Shown here piece by piece: positions 22,019 to 35,906 of a DNA stretch of 64,000 nucleotides. Under the pieces are notes generated by a model that saw only the letters and a program-made list of their open reading frames with translations, was not told the origin of the DNA and ran no database searches. The stretch is from Hybos culiciformis (lineage: Eukaryota; Arthropoda; Insecta; Diptera; Hybotidae). The stretch lies in contig OZ023274.1 of assembly GCA_964007475.1 (NCBI GenBank), positions 73,729,303 to 73,793,302 of the forward strand, read 5' to 3'. The stretch's first letter is position 1, and the number at the start of each line of letters is the position of its first letter. Both the position numbers and the translations under genes were made by a program.

Positions 22019-25000
22019 TTGATAGATAACTTTGATAGAATTTTGGATTTTAATTTTATAAATTTCATTGGATGTTTACTATTCTGTTTGTTTTATTTAC
22101 ATTAATTATTAATGCAAACCAAAGAACACAATATTTATTAATATTTATTAATAATAATAACTAAAAAAAAATATTTAAATTCCTAAATTTTTTTTATAGC
22201 ACCAAAGGATTTCTTTAATTTATCATAAGATTATAAGAAAATAAGTTTGGAAAGGCTGTTAGTTAGTTTTTTTTCTGTATGAAAAAATCCAGTTTCTAAG
22301 TTAGTTCTCATTTCATTCGTACGACGGTGTATGCCCAATCAATCAGTATGCATTTTAAAAAATTTTCATTGTAGCATAATAAAGTCAACCACTGTTTTGC
22401 ACTAAGCGACAAACACACATAAAGCGAAACAAATATCCAATTTCAAACTTCCAATTGAAAAGAGAAAAAAATATCAAAAAAAAAAGCTTTAAGTGATGGG
22501 AGTTTATTTTTTTTATTTAAAAAATAAAAAAAAATGGAATAATAATAAAAATGGAATAAAAAAATTATTTTTTGTTTTGTATTAAAAAAAAAAAAAAAGA
22601 TTTAAATTAAATTAAATAGAACATTCAAATTCAATAGTGAATTTAAATAATTTTAATAAAATTCAAAATGTCAAAAAAAAAAAAATTATTTTTATTAACT
22701 TTTTTTTTTTCTGTTTTTTTGTTTTTGTTGTAACATATGATAGCGACACTTTAGTGTTCAAATTTTTAATAAATTTTTCCACAAGAGCGTCTGATAAAGA
22801 ACTACGTTCCAAAAAAACATTTCATGTTGTATTATGTGTTCACATAACAATTTACACAACATTATATATTCATAATCTACTATTTTCTGTACATTCTATA
22901 TTATTACTTCTATTTCAGAAAATATACGGTGTTAATATATTACATCACTTAATACATAATAATAATATTTAGATTGATCATTTATCGGGTTATTAAGTTT
23001 GATCTTTTCTCCTTCATATAACAATTTACTTTTTTTTTTTAATTAATTTTTTGAAATTATAATCCATGGTGCATATATTAAGTATTAAAATCTGTTGCAT
23101 TTTTTTTTTGTCTGAGTGTGAAATAAATAATATTTTATAAGTATTTCCTTTTCTGTTTTTTTTTTTTTAAACATCGAAAGAAATAAAAAAAATCTTATAT
23201 AGAAGTATATTTTACATTTTATAATGACACTGTTACAAGTTTAAAGACCTCATCTCATGTACTTTTTGTAAAAATTTAAATAAGACTCGTAATTTTCTCT
23301 TAAGAACAAAAAAAAAAAAAAAGAAAAAATGTTTTATGGCAAAAGGAAATCTTGAAAAATTATTATTATAGTATGATTATGAAGTCTGAGAGCCAACAGT
23401 TATATGTAAATATTATGCATCTAGAGTGGAATTTTACTAACAATTAGTTTTTGCAAAATTTCCTTTTTTTTTTTTGGAAAATATAAAACACCATTTATTC
23501 TATTTAGTTGATGAAGTTATTTTTAACCTTTTAACTATTGAGTTGCCAATTTTGCTAAATTGTTCATAAAAAGTTGCTAGAATGTAAACAATTTAATTTG
23601 AACTTTGATAAATTGGGAACTCTTTGCAACTGACATGTTTAAGCACATATAGTAAAAAAAAATTAACTTTTATATATGCCCGAAACTCTTTAGGTAGCCT
23701 TCAACATCATTATGCAATTTCATATATACACTTACACTATATTCAGTATAAAATATTACAAAAAAACAAATCAATGTGGTTTATGGTTAAAGGTTTCTTT
23801 TTATTTTAACTAAAAGTTTATTTTTTTTCTATACATTTTTAATGTACATATATTTTTCCTATATTCACAATATATGTTTTTCTTTTATATTATTTTATCT
23901 ATACCTTTATCCCACATAAAAAAGGATTAATTTTGTTCAAAAGAGTAAATGGCATTTCAATGTTAAAGTGTTGTTTATTAAAAATGTATGAAAATAATCT
24001 TGAAAAAAAAAAATAAAAAAAAAATAAAAAATAAAAAGAAAAATGCAAAAGTTTTCTTATAAAAGTCATTTGGGCATAATTTCAGGCAATTCCGGAAAAT
24101 AAAATATTCACCATGCTAATAATTATTCACATAAGAAGAAGAAGAACATTTTTGTATTTTTTTTTGTTTTATAAAAATTAACCTAAAGCTTATTCAAGAA
24201 AATATTTACGTCGAGAGTTATTTCTTCTTCAAGTTTTTAAATATAAATAAGTTTTTCAAATGAACTTAATGGTTTTATGACCCCAGGAAATAAAAATGTT
24301 ATAAAAATGTTTTTGACGGATTCTTAAGAAACATTTTAGCCCACATATTGCACATGCCAAAACATTTTTTTTTAATTCCTTAATATAAAAAAAAAATATA
24401 TTAAAGCTTATTTGGGATACGAAAAAAACTGAAAACATTAAGAATTTTCTATTACAGAAAACAAGTTCATAATAAATAATATGAAAATTTTGTTTCCACG
24501 AATTTAATTCTTTAATTTTGGCTGATTTTTATATAAGGCCATTAAAAAAATAATTGTAAATTGCGACAACACAATGATTTTATATATACTCGTATTAAAT
24601 ATACATACTATAGATAGGTACGAAATATTACTTAACATTTTTCATTTCCAATGGTTTTTAGTTTTGATTTCTTGAATTCGAGTAACCTTAAAAAATTCTT
24701 TGATCCTAAAAAAAAAATTTCAAAATATAATCATGAAAAATTGATCCTAAGTGATATCATTAAAAAAAATTCTATATAAAACTTTGTTGTTTTTTTTTTA
24801 TTTTTTGCTTTTATAATGAAAAATTTTACTTCGAACAAAATTCAAAAAATAAATTAATTTTGTGGTCCTTTTTCGTATCAAATCAAAGATCAAGATAACT
24901 TTTCATGGTTATTTATTTTATTCCATTGTATTTATTATTTTGGGCATAAATAAAAAAATACGCACATGAAAAATTTCATTAAAATCCTTTGTAAATATTT

Positions 25001-28000
25001 TGAAAAACATTATTTCTAATTTCTCCTTATATTAATATGGAAACTATTAAATTTTCTTTATACACACTAACGTACATATGGGTGATGAAAATTTAATTTA
25101 ATATTTATAAGGAGGAAAAATCTATGAAAAATATCTGTAGGCGAAATAAAGGGAATGTATTTTTTAATACTATTAATCGTCTTCAAAGTTCCTACATTAA
25201 CATTGTGAGAAAAGTTTTCCTTACACAAACTTTTACAATAAATCTTAATTAATCTTCTAAACCCTGAAATTAAAACTAAGTGAGGATTTAAACTTTAAGT
25301 TAATATAAGTAGTGAGCCTAAAAAATAGTATTTTCTTCGAAACTGAAAGTCTTTTACTTCAAAAATTAATAAAAATTAATTTTTACATTAACTAGATTTG
25401 ACTGAAATTATTAATTTTGTTCATCATTATAGATATAAAAAAACGAAAAACTAATCTCAATTAACTATGTGTAGTGTGTATTGTATAATGTGTGTATAAA
25501 TTTATTATACAAAATTATTGAAAATCTTAAATACACGTATTACTAGACCTCCCAAAAGTATTAAAATTTTGTTATCATTTGAATAATTGGCTAATACTAT
25601 ATGCGTATCGCATATGTAATATGATGTCATTCTCTATTTTTGATGAAACTTTATAAATCGTATTCAGATACATAATTTAGAAAATCATAATATAATATTA
25701 TATGTTCACATTGTTCAGATTAAGTATAAATCAAAGTCAACACTTCAAAATCATATGGAAATTTATTCTTCAACCGTTACAACGAAAATCTCATTTATAT
25801 TTAACAAATCATCAAAATGACGGTAACAAATTGTGGTAAACATTATAAATATATATTTCACTGCATTAAACACGAAATTTATCTAATGTTGTATTTTTGA
25901 TTATTTTCAATTTTTCATTTTAAATTAAATTTACAAAAAAAAAAAATTATTTAATATACGCTATAATTAATTTTTATTAATTTATAGATTTATATGTAGG
26001 TATTAAAAAAATTTTTTTCTAAATTTTTAATTTTTGTGTTCGAAGTAACTTAAGTTACTTTTTCTAATAGAAATATATTTTTTTAAGGTATATTGGAAAA
26101 CTTTAATTCAGTAAGTGGTGTACTTACTAAATATATACAATGAAGAGAAAATTCTTCAACTTAATCAGTGATTGGGCTTACAGTTATTGAGCTAAGGCAT
26201 ATTGAGCTATTATTTTAGTACGCTTATTACAACAATCCTTACAAACAATTAGGGTCAAATCATTTTTTTTTAATTCTTCTAAGCGACATCTATCTACCCA
26301 ACTAACTCATTTCCATCAGAATCAATGAAAACTATTAAAAAATTTAAATCGTGTACATAAAATTTATTTCAATCCTTCGTTGCTTCAAAACCTCTAGCTC
26401 CGAAACTTGAAAGCATAGCATCTCATCGAAAGTGAACGAAAGTGACGAGATTGCGCATATTTTATTGAGATAGGTTTCAGTTATAACCATTTAATTGGAG
26501 GACAAATTTAATTAACATTTTTAAGGGAAAACTTACGAATAGCTATTTAACACCATAAAATTTGCAACAATGTATATTGTCAATTCAAAACAAACATAAT
26601 TCTACGACCTTATTAAAATAATAAAATAATTTTTCTCTTTCATTTATGTATAGAGGATCAGATCTATAAAAATGGGGTTAACATTAACCAGTTTCATGAA
26701 TTCCAATTAGAAAATAATAAAAATAAAATAGAATATATATATATATTATTTTAAAATAATAATATAGAATAATAAAAATACTATATTATACTTACACATC
26801 CAATTAGCAAAATAAAAAAATTCCTTTTTAGTTTGTTTACAGATTTTTCTTTTTAAGTTTTTTGAATCTTATATTTATGTTTATAAATATCTAAATAAAA
26901 CTATATGATATATTTTCTTTTACGTTCTGTTTTTTTTTTTTTATTATTTAGGTACGAATCTGTGAAAAATATTTTTTTTATTATTAATAAAATATCCACC
27001 AGTTGCAAGAAGAAAAAATAATAATTTTTTTCTTGTTTTGTTTATTTTTTATAAATGTTTATTATTTTTTATATATATAAATTACGTATATTTACCATCT
27101 AAATAGAAAAAATAAATGTAAAATTTTTTTTTTAATACATTTGTGGTTTTCTTCTCTCACCTTATTTTTTTAGTTATAGGTAAAAAAAAATACAAAAATT
27201 ATTTCATCTCACTTAATTATTTTGATAAAAATTCAGGTGTGTTATGTATTCAGCTATTTATTAAAATATCTGATGGTTCTTTTAAAAAGAGATTTTTTAT
27301 AAATAATATTGCTTATAATAATAATAATAATAATTTACCTACTTTATTTTTTTTTTCCTTTTTTATACTATTTGGTATTTTTTAACAGCATACCGTATTG
27401 AGCCAAAAATATAGTATTCAATCATTTGAATTTATAGAATTATTGTAAAAATTTCTTTCTTCTTGATTTAGGGTTTTTAAAATAAGATTAAAAATAAAAT
27501 ATGAGACCTAAAAATTGTTTATTTTATTATTGATTTCTCACAGCGAAAAAAATTAAGGGTACGCGTAGAAAGGCTATTTTATTATAAACAAGATATTTTA
27601 TTAGCTGATGGGAATTTAAAACACAACGGCACTTGTTGTATAGAATACAAACAATTTAAAATATGTTTAAGAAGTAGATAAGTAGTGGCATAAGTCATAT
27701 AAAAGTTTTTATAGTTAGTTACATCAGTTTAAGCTAAAACTACTTTCTCACTTATTCTGAACACTAAACTAATGCATAAGACAATTTTTTTTTTTTAATT
27801 TTAAGATTTTGTAGTTTAGATCTGAACATATATTATAATAAAACAATTCAAAAGTAGAACTTCGTGATTCTCCAGTATTTTGGACTTGTGCAATATTATT
27901 TTCTTTTTCAGTGATTTGTTTTTTTCAGAATTTTGTACAAATTGCCTCCTTTTACTACAATTTTAAAAAACTTATCTCTATGTAAATTCTAATTTTTTTT

Positions 28001-28027
28001 TTCTTTAATTCAATTTCAATTAGGACA
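22019..28027. other. Gene desert, AT-rich
   Basis: No exon, RNA gene or bounded repeat is supported. A patch at about 26260..26310 (tcaaatcatttttttttaat then gcgacatcta) resembles 16790..16820 and may be an old dispersed repeat. There is an AAT run near 27310. Open stretches such as 22637..22972 translate A/T runs. Confidence 0.5.
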
Positions 28028-28084
28028 AAAATATTTAGCTTTTGTACAAAGTCAACTGTATGTTATAGCACCTAATAAGAAATC
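28028..28084 (-). repeat. 57-bp inverted repeat, left arm
   Basis: Its reverse complement matches 29093..29149 at 53 of 57 positions. The shared core includes gctataacatacagttgact and ttgtaca. The arms are about 1 kb apart in opposite orientation. Confidence 0.85.
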
Positions 28085-29092
28085 TTGTGGTTTGGTTGTT
28101 ACGAGTATTATAACCATAATGCTATAAAACTTTTTTTTACATCAATTTAGAAATGTTGTTATTTCTTTTATAAACAAAGTTACAACATAAAATATATGTA
28201 TATATTATATACAACATATCATGCGGGATGGTGTACTTTGTTATGTACATTCGATTATGTGTACTCTGACTATATGTATTTGCATTCATATTGTATGTAC
28301 GGTATATTGTGTATACATCATTGTACATGTACATAGTTAAGAAAGAAAGATAAAAAAAACTTTGTTTACAATATACTATGTAGTTACAAGTATAGGTACG
28401 TATATAATATAATACTTTCAGAGTGTATAAAAGTAGGGCATGGCATATCAAAGAAAAAGGAATCATTTATTATGCAAAAGATTACTAATTATCTGAAATT
28501 ATTTATAAGGAATAAAGTGAATAATTGCAAAGATTAAATATTAAAAATAATATAGCAATACAACTTTTATTTAACATTATTATAAAATGTGTGTAGGTAA
28601 TTATTTGTATAGTATACAACATTGTATGAGTAAGTTATTTTCTTCATAAATGAGTCGACAGGAAAATTAATTAGTTATATAACTTCCGCTCTTGATTTAT
28701 TCCTTCCTTATGGACTATGTTCTTATAAGTTTTATACAATATGAAAATAGTTACATAAATAACATTATTTATTGTACAATTTTTCAACATCTTTATGTCA
28801 ATTTTTTTTTTATGATATAGTTATCGTGAGTGTATATTCCATTTACGATACTTATATTATAAGTTGTACTTTATTTTCAGCGATTATGAATATTATTTTA
28901 TTATTATGGGTGCAATATACTTGAAGAAAAATTATTGGAATTTAGAATTAGCTTTCAAAAATAAATTGGAAAACGTTAATTAAATTTCACATCTTCAAGC
29001 TACCTCAGAATAATGAAACTACGTCTCTTTATATTCAAATTTAAGGTCAAAAATATAACCAACCATTTCAAAAATTGATAAAATTTCTCGAC

Positions 29093-29149
29093 ATTTCTTA
29101 TTGAGTGCTATAACATACAGTTGACTTTGTACAAGAGCTAAATGTTTTT
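29093..29149 (+). repeat. 57-bp inverted repeat, right arm
   Basis: Partner of the arm at 28028..28084. It is followed by catccagtagtttccgaact (about 29173), a phrase of the kind seen in insect non-autonomous transposons, so the pair may be two copies of one element's end in opposite orientation. Confidence 0.85.
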
Positions 29150-31386
29150 ATTTCAATCATACGAATCAGAATCCATCCAGTAGTTTCCGAACTTACCCCG
29201 AACTGAACATACTTAAATTAAGACTTTATTTTATATTATAGACTTTTTATATTTCATTTTATGGGGAAGAATATAATACGTTTGAAATTTTTCAAATATT
29301 AGAAAATATTTTTAACGTTAATAATGAAAATTTCTTATATTTGCATATCATGTACGATGTACCTAATAAATTGAGATCACTGTTTTATATGAAATAAATT
29401 AAGCTCATTAGATGTTTTAATCTTTTTAAGAGAGTGAATGTACTATTTTGTTAAAAACTTGAACTCAATGTTTTCTTAAAAAACTTAAAAGATTAAATAG
29501 AAATCAAATATTTGCATATGGATTACAACATTATAAATTATATAATATTTAAGTAAATGGGTATTAAAACAAAAATATAATATGTATTATAAACTTTTTT
29601 GTGCAAAAAAGAAAAAAAAAACTTCAAAAAATAAAATTCAAATATTTCTTTTACTATACTATTGTAAATTTGTAGAATAAACTACATTTGACTTAAAATA
29701 CAATATGTTTGTTGAATTATATTTTTAATACATACTTTGATCTTAACTTGTAGTGAAATTTCAAACAGAAGCACTTAGTATGAATATAAGTAGTTTTTAA
29801 TAGTAGCTATAAAATATTTTTTCCTTAAGAAATATTATTATTATAAAAAAAATTATAGAATTATAATTGCAGTTTTATAGACTAATGAAATATTATTTAT
29901 ATATGTCCCACAAATTTAAAATTAAACATGCACATAAAAAAAAGTTAATTTTATTTCATTAATAAAAAATGATTTCAAGCTAAAATTATAATCCAACTTA
30001 AATATACCAATTTAAATAAAAAACTTTAATACCAACCACTCAAATTTAAATATAAGTTTGGTATTATAATATTTTTTAAAATTTAATTATTCCAGGAAGT
30101 TTTGAAACGACTATTAAGCTAATTTTGGGTCACAGTTTTCCATACATTTAATCAACCAGCATAAACATTTTAAAATTAAAATTATCTTTTCCCTTGTGTT
30201 TTTATATTTTCTCTCGATTCCAGAGGCAACCAATAAGAAACTTTAATCAGCCAACAAAAATCGCTCATAAAAACGCGCCTTAATTTAAAAATTAACATAT
30301 ATTTTGATCGAATTGTAATTTTTCGAAATTGGATAAATTTTAGAATATAAGATTCGAGAAATAAATATGCTAGCTACCCTTAATCAAACCGAAATAATTT
30401 TTTTGAAAGCATGCTTAATTTAAAACCGCAAGACTCTAGCTAGAAGAGTGAGAAATATCGAGATATTATATGTGTGCACAAAAAATATTTATATGACAAA
30501 TAAACTTAATTATTAAGTACATCACATACTAAACTTGTTTACATTGTATGTAAATCAAGCTTAAAAAACAATAATTTCGTTTGATTTTGTTGTTTGAACT
30601 TCATTTCAAAGTTTTTATTCTTTCATGACATTTTCAAGGTCTATATTATTATTTAAAAATAAATTTAAAAAAAAAAGCATGACTTGAATATGAATTAAAT
30701 AATTTTCATTAAGTTAATATTTTTTTTTTAACTTCAATTACAATTTTCAAAAATTATATTTTTGATATTTCGATAATTAAAAATTTAAATATTTTTTATT
30801 GAAATTAAAATGCAACAACAAATCCACATTAATTATTTTTTTTATTGACGTCTACTTGTTAATAATAATTTTACGGTCATAAGTTTTTTTTATCAAAATA
30901 AGTCAAGGAAATTCAGAAAAGTTCAATGTAAAAACATTAAAAAAAAAATACTAGGTATTATTTGTTAAAGTCTTGTTTAATTTTGAAAATGCGACAGAAT
31001 AAAATGACTTTTTTATATAAGGAAAAGAGAAATAAATTTTATAAATTTGTATATATTTTATATTTTTCAGGTAATTCACATTGCATAAAAAAAAATTATA
31101 GTTTTTTTATATTATTCAAAAATTATTTTCTTCAACAAATTAAGTAGAAATGTGTTCAATAGTTTTTTATTTATTTAATTTTATTTTATTTTTTTTTTTT
31201 GTAGAAATATATCACAAATCACTATAACCTATTGAAATCTTAACGAACTATGCACGACTTCATATAAGACAATATATAATATTGGAATTGCAAGAACAGA
31301 ATAAATAGTTATACCAATGGAATTATAGTTGGTGTAGAAATAAGAAAATAAGACAGACAGTTAAAACTGATAAAAATATATATATA

Positions 31387-31462
<76 letters not shown>

Positions 31463-33150
31463 GCTATCAATTTTGTTATAAGCATAATACTGTTGTACAG
31501 TAAATACATAAAAGTTCTGCAATCATTGATATTAATTTTTCTTTGGAAAAACATTTTTTTTTGCTGGAAATTTCTTTAACAAATTATTATATTTTTTTGC
31601 AAATCACAATCATTTCTTGAAATCTCTAAAGATAGCATTAGCTGTTGCAGTAACATCAATTGATGGTATATTACTCCATTTATTGCCCTAATATTTTACC
31701 ACATAGATACAAATTGATTTATAGCTATACATTACATATAAAGTAAATAATATAATTTATATGGAACAAGAAGCAAAAGAATTTCAATAATTTCGGTTCT
31801 CTATGTAATCGAATTTTTCTTGCTTTTTTTGAAACAGTGCAAGAAGTACGATAAGAACAAATATATGGTTTTTGACATTTCATTTTTTTTTTCTTCTTAT
31901 AAGACATTGACAGTGACACATTAAGAATAATTGTTTCTAGATAATTTTTTTAGGTTATTAAGAGCAGATGACTTTCAAAGTAAATAAATATATTGCAATT
32001 CAGTCTGTGTCTGTGTTTGAATTTCGAATTTTGTACAAAAATAAACTTGGACAATATTGACACAATAAGTATGATCTCTTTTTAAGGTGCAGATGATTTT
32101 CACTGAATTTAATAACGTAAAATATGTACTATATAATTCAGTCTAGGTATATTGTCGTAAAAAATTTTTTTTTATTTTCATCACAAAATTAAATGAAATT
32201 TACTCCAGTCACTTCTATAGTTTTAATTTTGAATTTCGTGCAAAATAAACTTGGTAAAAAAAAAACCCACTCTAAAAATTTAAATAGTGATTACTGTATA
32301 TATTTTATTTTTATTCAAGAAAAACAAAATCAGAGAAAGAAAATGTGTTTTATAGATTTTAATGATTTTTTTTTGTAGTTAGGCATCAGTTATAAAATTT
32401 ACGGTTCAAGTCTTCAAATAATTAAGGTACACAGTAGTACAAAAAAAGAAGTGAAAACAGCTTCCATATATATACTGGAAAGTATTTTTTTATTTTTAAA
32501 TTTAAAAATTATATATAAAATATATATATATATATGTATAACTACCGTAGTACTTTTCCCGACAATCATTTGGAATTTTGAAGTGAAACTTCTTTAGAGG
32601 CATTGTGATTGAGAGTGAAAAAAATGTAAGTGTCAAAAATATAACGCTTAATGTCAAAAATGCCTCGATTATTGTCAAAAAAAAAGGCAAAAAAAAAAAG
32701 AAAAAAGAAAAAATTTATGTGTCAGCTGATGATAAAACCGACAGTCGCTAGCAACTTAATGAAGCTTATCAGCGCAATAACCTACTCTATATTGGCTCAG
32801 AATTAAAGTCGAAAATACGTTTTTTTTTTTCGATTGAAAGGAAAATAAAATTTATTTTAAATTATTGAATAACAAATATTTCATTTATTAATTATTAGTG
32901 CTAATTTTCAAAAAGTTTTTGGAATACAAATATGTATTCTGAATAAAAATGTTCCACATGCACCTATTTTGTAGATAATTTATTTTTTATATTAATTTTT
33001 CTTAATGTAATTTGTAGTTTGTTAGTTTAATTTATTTTTGACATTAAATTACACTAATAAAATGCAGGAGGAATATTTTTATTACAATTACTTTTCAGAA
33101 GAAGTACTAATAAACATGAAATTTTTCAGGCATATTTGAAAAAGTTATTT
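29150..33150. other. Gene desert, AT-rich
   Basis: No gene is supported. The open stretch on the minus strand at 31309..31554 is an Ile-Tyr translation of the TA repeat. A slightly richer patch at 32715..32790 has no recognisable feature. Confidence 0.5.
31376..31457. repeat. TA dinucleotide microsatellite
   Basis: About 41 TA units with a single interruption (tgca near 31388). It is self-complementary and the longest simple dinucleotide run in the window. Confidence 0.95.
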
Positions 33151-33153
33151 TAG

Positions 33154-33617
33154 GAGTCTGTTCACTTATTAGCGATTATTGAAAAAATTTAAATCGGATT
33201 TAATATTCCAGGTTTTTTAATTTGTGAACGACACGATTTTACTGCTGTTATTTAAAAAAATGAAATAATTTTGTCCTAAAGCCGTTCACAAATTCAATTT
33301 TACTTTTTTAAATTCTGCAAAGGGAAATTTTAAATTTCCCATAACAAACTAAATTTGTAGGTCTACTTTTAAGTGAATTCAAAAACTAAAATTGTATAGA
33401 AAAGAAAAAAGCGGCAAAAATGGGTAAGAAAATTCGGTCGGTCACGTATTATTATAAGTTTTTGATTTCAGTCAGCCAAATATTATTTTATAAGTAGTTG
33501 ATTTTAGCAGATTATACAGAATACAGAAAATTACGTCCTCAATTTAGAAATTGTGACATTTGTTTTACAGAAAAGGGAGATTTCTTTTTTTCAATCGTTT
33601 AATAAGTGAACAGACTC
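33154..33617. mobile_element. MITE of 464 bp with 18-20 bp terminal inverted repeats
   Basis: The left end GAGTCTGTTCACTTATTA is matched by the right end TAATAAGTGAACAGACTC in inverted orientation, with partial similarity continuing inward. TAG flanks both sides (33151..33153 and 33618..33620), a 3-bp target duplication. Short inverted repeats with a 3-bp duplication fit PIF/Harbinger-type elements, although TAG is not their usual TWA target, so the class is tentative. No coding sequence is visible. A truncated second copy is at 19902..20294. Confidence 0.8.
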
Positions 33618-33751
33618 TAGGTTAAACTATTCGGGCAACAAAACATGATTTAAGCCACGCTGCCGTTTTTTCATACATTAGTGTCGCTAATAATATAGTT
33701 GTAACCGGAATTTTGTTTACGGCTTAAAATATAGTGAAATCATCTGGCAAT

Positions 33752-34080
33752 CAGTGTTGCCATGCAGCCATAATTCTAGCCATTTTGAAATAATTTAAAA
33801 GCCATTATGCCACTAAACTTTTTGAGCTTAAAAAGTATTTTAGAATTTTTAAATGTTTTTATATCTAAGTAGTCGCTGGTTTTTAATTTTTTTTGTTTAA
33901 TTTTTTCTAAGCCGCCGAATTCCTCCAAAACAAGTTATTTAAAGTCGACTGGCCGCAGCAGTCGAACGACAAAAATCAACTAGTCGCCGTCGAAAAAATC
34001 GATTGGCGTCTTGTCTTATATGAACTTGGCCATTTTAAATATTTATTAAGCCGCCTTAGAAAATACTTCTTGCCATGAAG
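33752..34080 (+). mobile_element. Possible transposon remnant with CAGTGTTGCCA end
   Basis: CAGTGTTGCCATGCAGCC resembles a hAT-type terminus. Downstream the sequence is unusually rich in G and C for this window and contains clustered dyads such as gtcgactg and cagtcgaac (about 33944..33970) and repeated aagccgcc (33908 and 34049), like subterminal transposase sites. No partner terminus or target duplication was found. Confidence 0.35.
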
Positions 34081-35898
34081 TTTCACTTCTTCCGTGTGTC
34101 CCGAGACTCACATATTTTTTTTTATTGTAATTTAAAGTCAAGATTATTTGTATTCCAAAAACATTTTCTAGAGAAGCATTATTTTATGTAAAAAGGTATA
34201 AACTGAATGCGGGGCGAAAACTAGTCGTAATATTTCGAGGAAGGCACTAATGTAGATTCCGTGAAAAACATTTGGAATTTATATAATTCAATAAAAAAAA
34301 ACCATTCAAATAATTCAACTGAACAAATTTTTCATGTCGGACTGTGTAATGAAGAAACTTGAAATTCTTGGTCATATAGACACTTATATTATATTGTACA
34401 TATGTTTTTTGTTTTATGTTTGATATAAATACAGGAAAGTCATGAATATAATATAAGAAATAATAAACTTTCACAATTACAAAATATAGTTATCTACAAC
34501 AGTATAAAAAGTGAATATTGTATATTGTACACACAAACCTTACATGCATATTACGCTCACATTTCTTTTTCTATTATTATAATATTAATTATTTTTCTTT
34601 ATATAAATTTATTATTTTATTTAGTCGTTTCATTTAGTGCATTCGTAATAATAATATCTAATAAAAATTACGTAAGATATAGTTTCAATATAAAGTTTAA
34701 TATTTATTATACTTATATATACCTACATACAATTGCTGTTATTATTATTGTTATCATTTATCTTACACTGTACAAAAAATTGGGTTCAAACGAGAATTTA
34801 TAAAGTTTATTTTAGAAGTGCATAAAAGCCTACAGAGTATTGATGTGATATTTTATTTATAAGAAAACATGTGCTCGAAATACATGATTTACCATTTGAA
34901 AAATTTGACCTTTTTTTTTAAACCTTTTAGCAGTCAAAATATAGAAAAGGTCAAAATAGGGGAAAACTAAAATGCTAAATGATAAATTCAATATATCAGC
35001 ATATTAGAGACTTATTTTGAGAAAAAAGTAATATAGTTAGCTTAATATTTAAAAACAGTTACATTACAGTTTGAAATCTAAGATTTTAAGTTTTAATCTT
35101 TAGGTAATGTAATGTCAGCAAGCGAAAACAACATTCGAGAGATCAACAGTACTCCCATAGTTAAGTCAGTTATGATGATTATAAAAACTGTAATAATTTT
35201 ATTAGATTCTATTAGACTTTTAACATTTTTATTCACACTTTTACAACAATTTAGAAAAATTAGTTTTTTTTTTAAATTGTTGATAATTATTATTTATCAA
35301 TTTTATCTAGAAACTTGTTAAAACAACATTTCGACTGTTTAAAAATCTTATTTCTATTTAGAAAAAAAAAAAAAAAAAACCAGTTTCTAGCGCTAAATAC
35401 CTATATACATACATATATATATTTTTTAAAGATTAATCAACAAAAATTTTTTCACCGTGTTTGTTTTATTTATAAATTAATTTATTATGTTAAGCAAAAA
35501 TACTTACATTATCTTAAATATAATGTATAGTACATTTGTATATAACTAATGGTAATATTAAGAAAAATAATAATGAATAAATTTTATTTTTTTGAGAAAA
35601 TAAATTCAATATAGGACGTATACTTTTTATTAGAAATTTGCTGTTTTTTGTTTAAAAAAAAATTGTTTGTGTTATTTATGTATTTTTATCGAAATTTGCG
35701 GTATTTTGCATAACCACACGGACGCATAATGTTGTTAGATTAAAATATCAAATTTAAAAAAAAATAAATAAAGAAATATGTAGACGAGTTTTCAAAATAA
35801 AAATAAGCTTTTTTATTTTACCACAACAGATGGTAAATTCTATATGACTTATAAGCTTTTCTTATCACTATAATAATTTGAAAGTGCAAAGTAGTATT
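34081..35898. other. AT-rich non-coding sequence
   Basis: No gene is supported. The open stretches at 34525..34803 and 35112..35321 are Ile/Phe/Tyr-rich and show no splice context or recognisable domain. Confidence 0.5.
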
Positions 35899-35906
35899 AT
35901 CTAAAC

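Noticed and set aside
22637..22972. 111-codon plus-strand open frame
   Set aside because: Composition is Phe/Asn/Lys/Ile driven by A/T runs, with no splice sites or recognisable domain.
28137..28466. 109-codon minus-strand open frame rich in Tyr, Thr and Asn
   Set aside because: It follows a degenerate tatgtac-type low-complexity stretch. No homology pattern or codon structure is seen.
31309..31554. Minus-strand open frame with a long Ile-Tyr run
   Set aside because: It is the TA microsatellite read as codons.
34525..34803. 92-codon plus-strand open frame that looks like a membrane protein
   Set aside because: Hydrophobicity arises from ATT/TTA-rich sequence, and there is no start context or gene structure.
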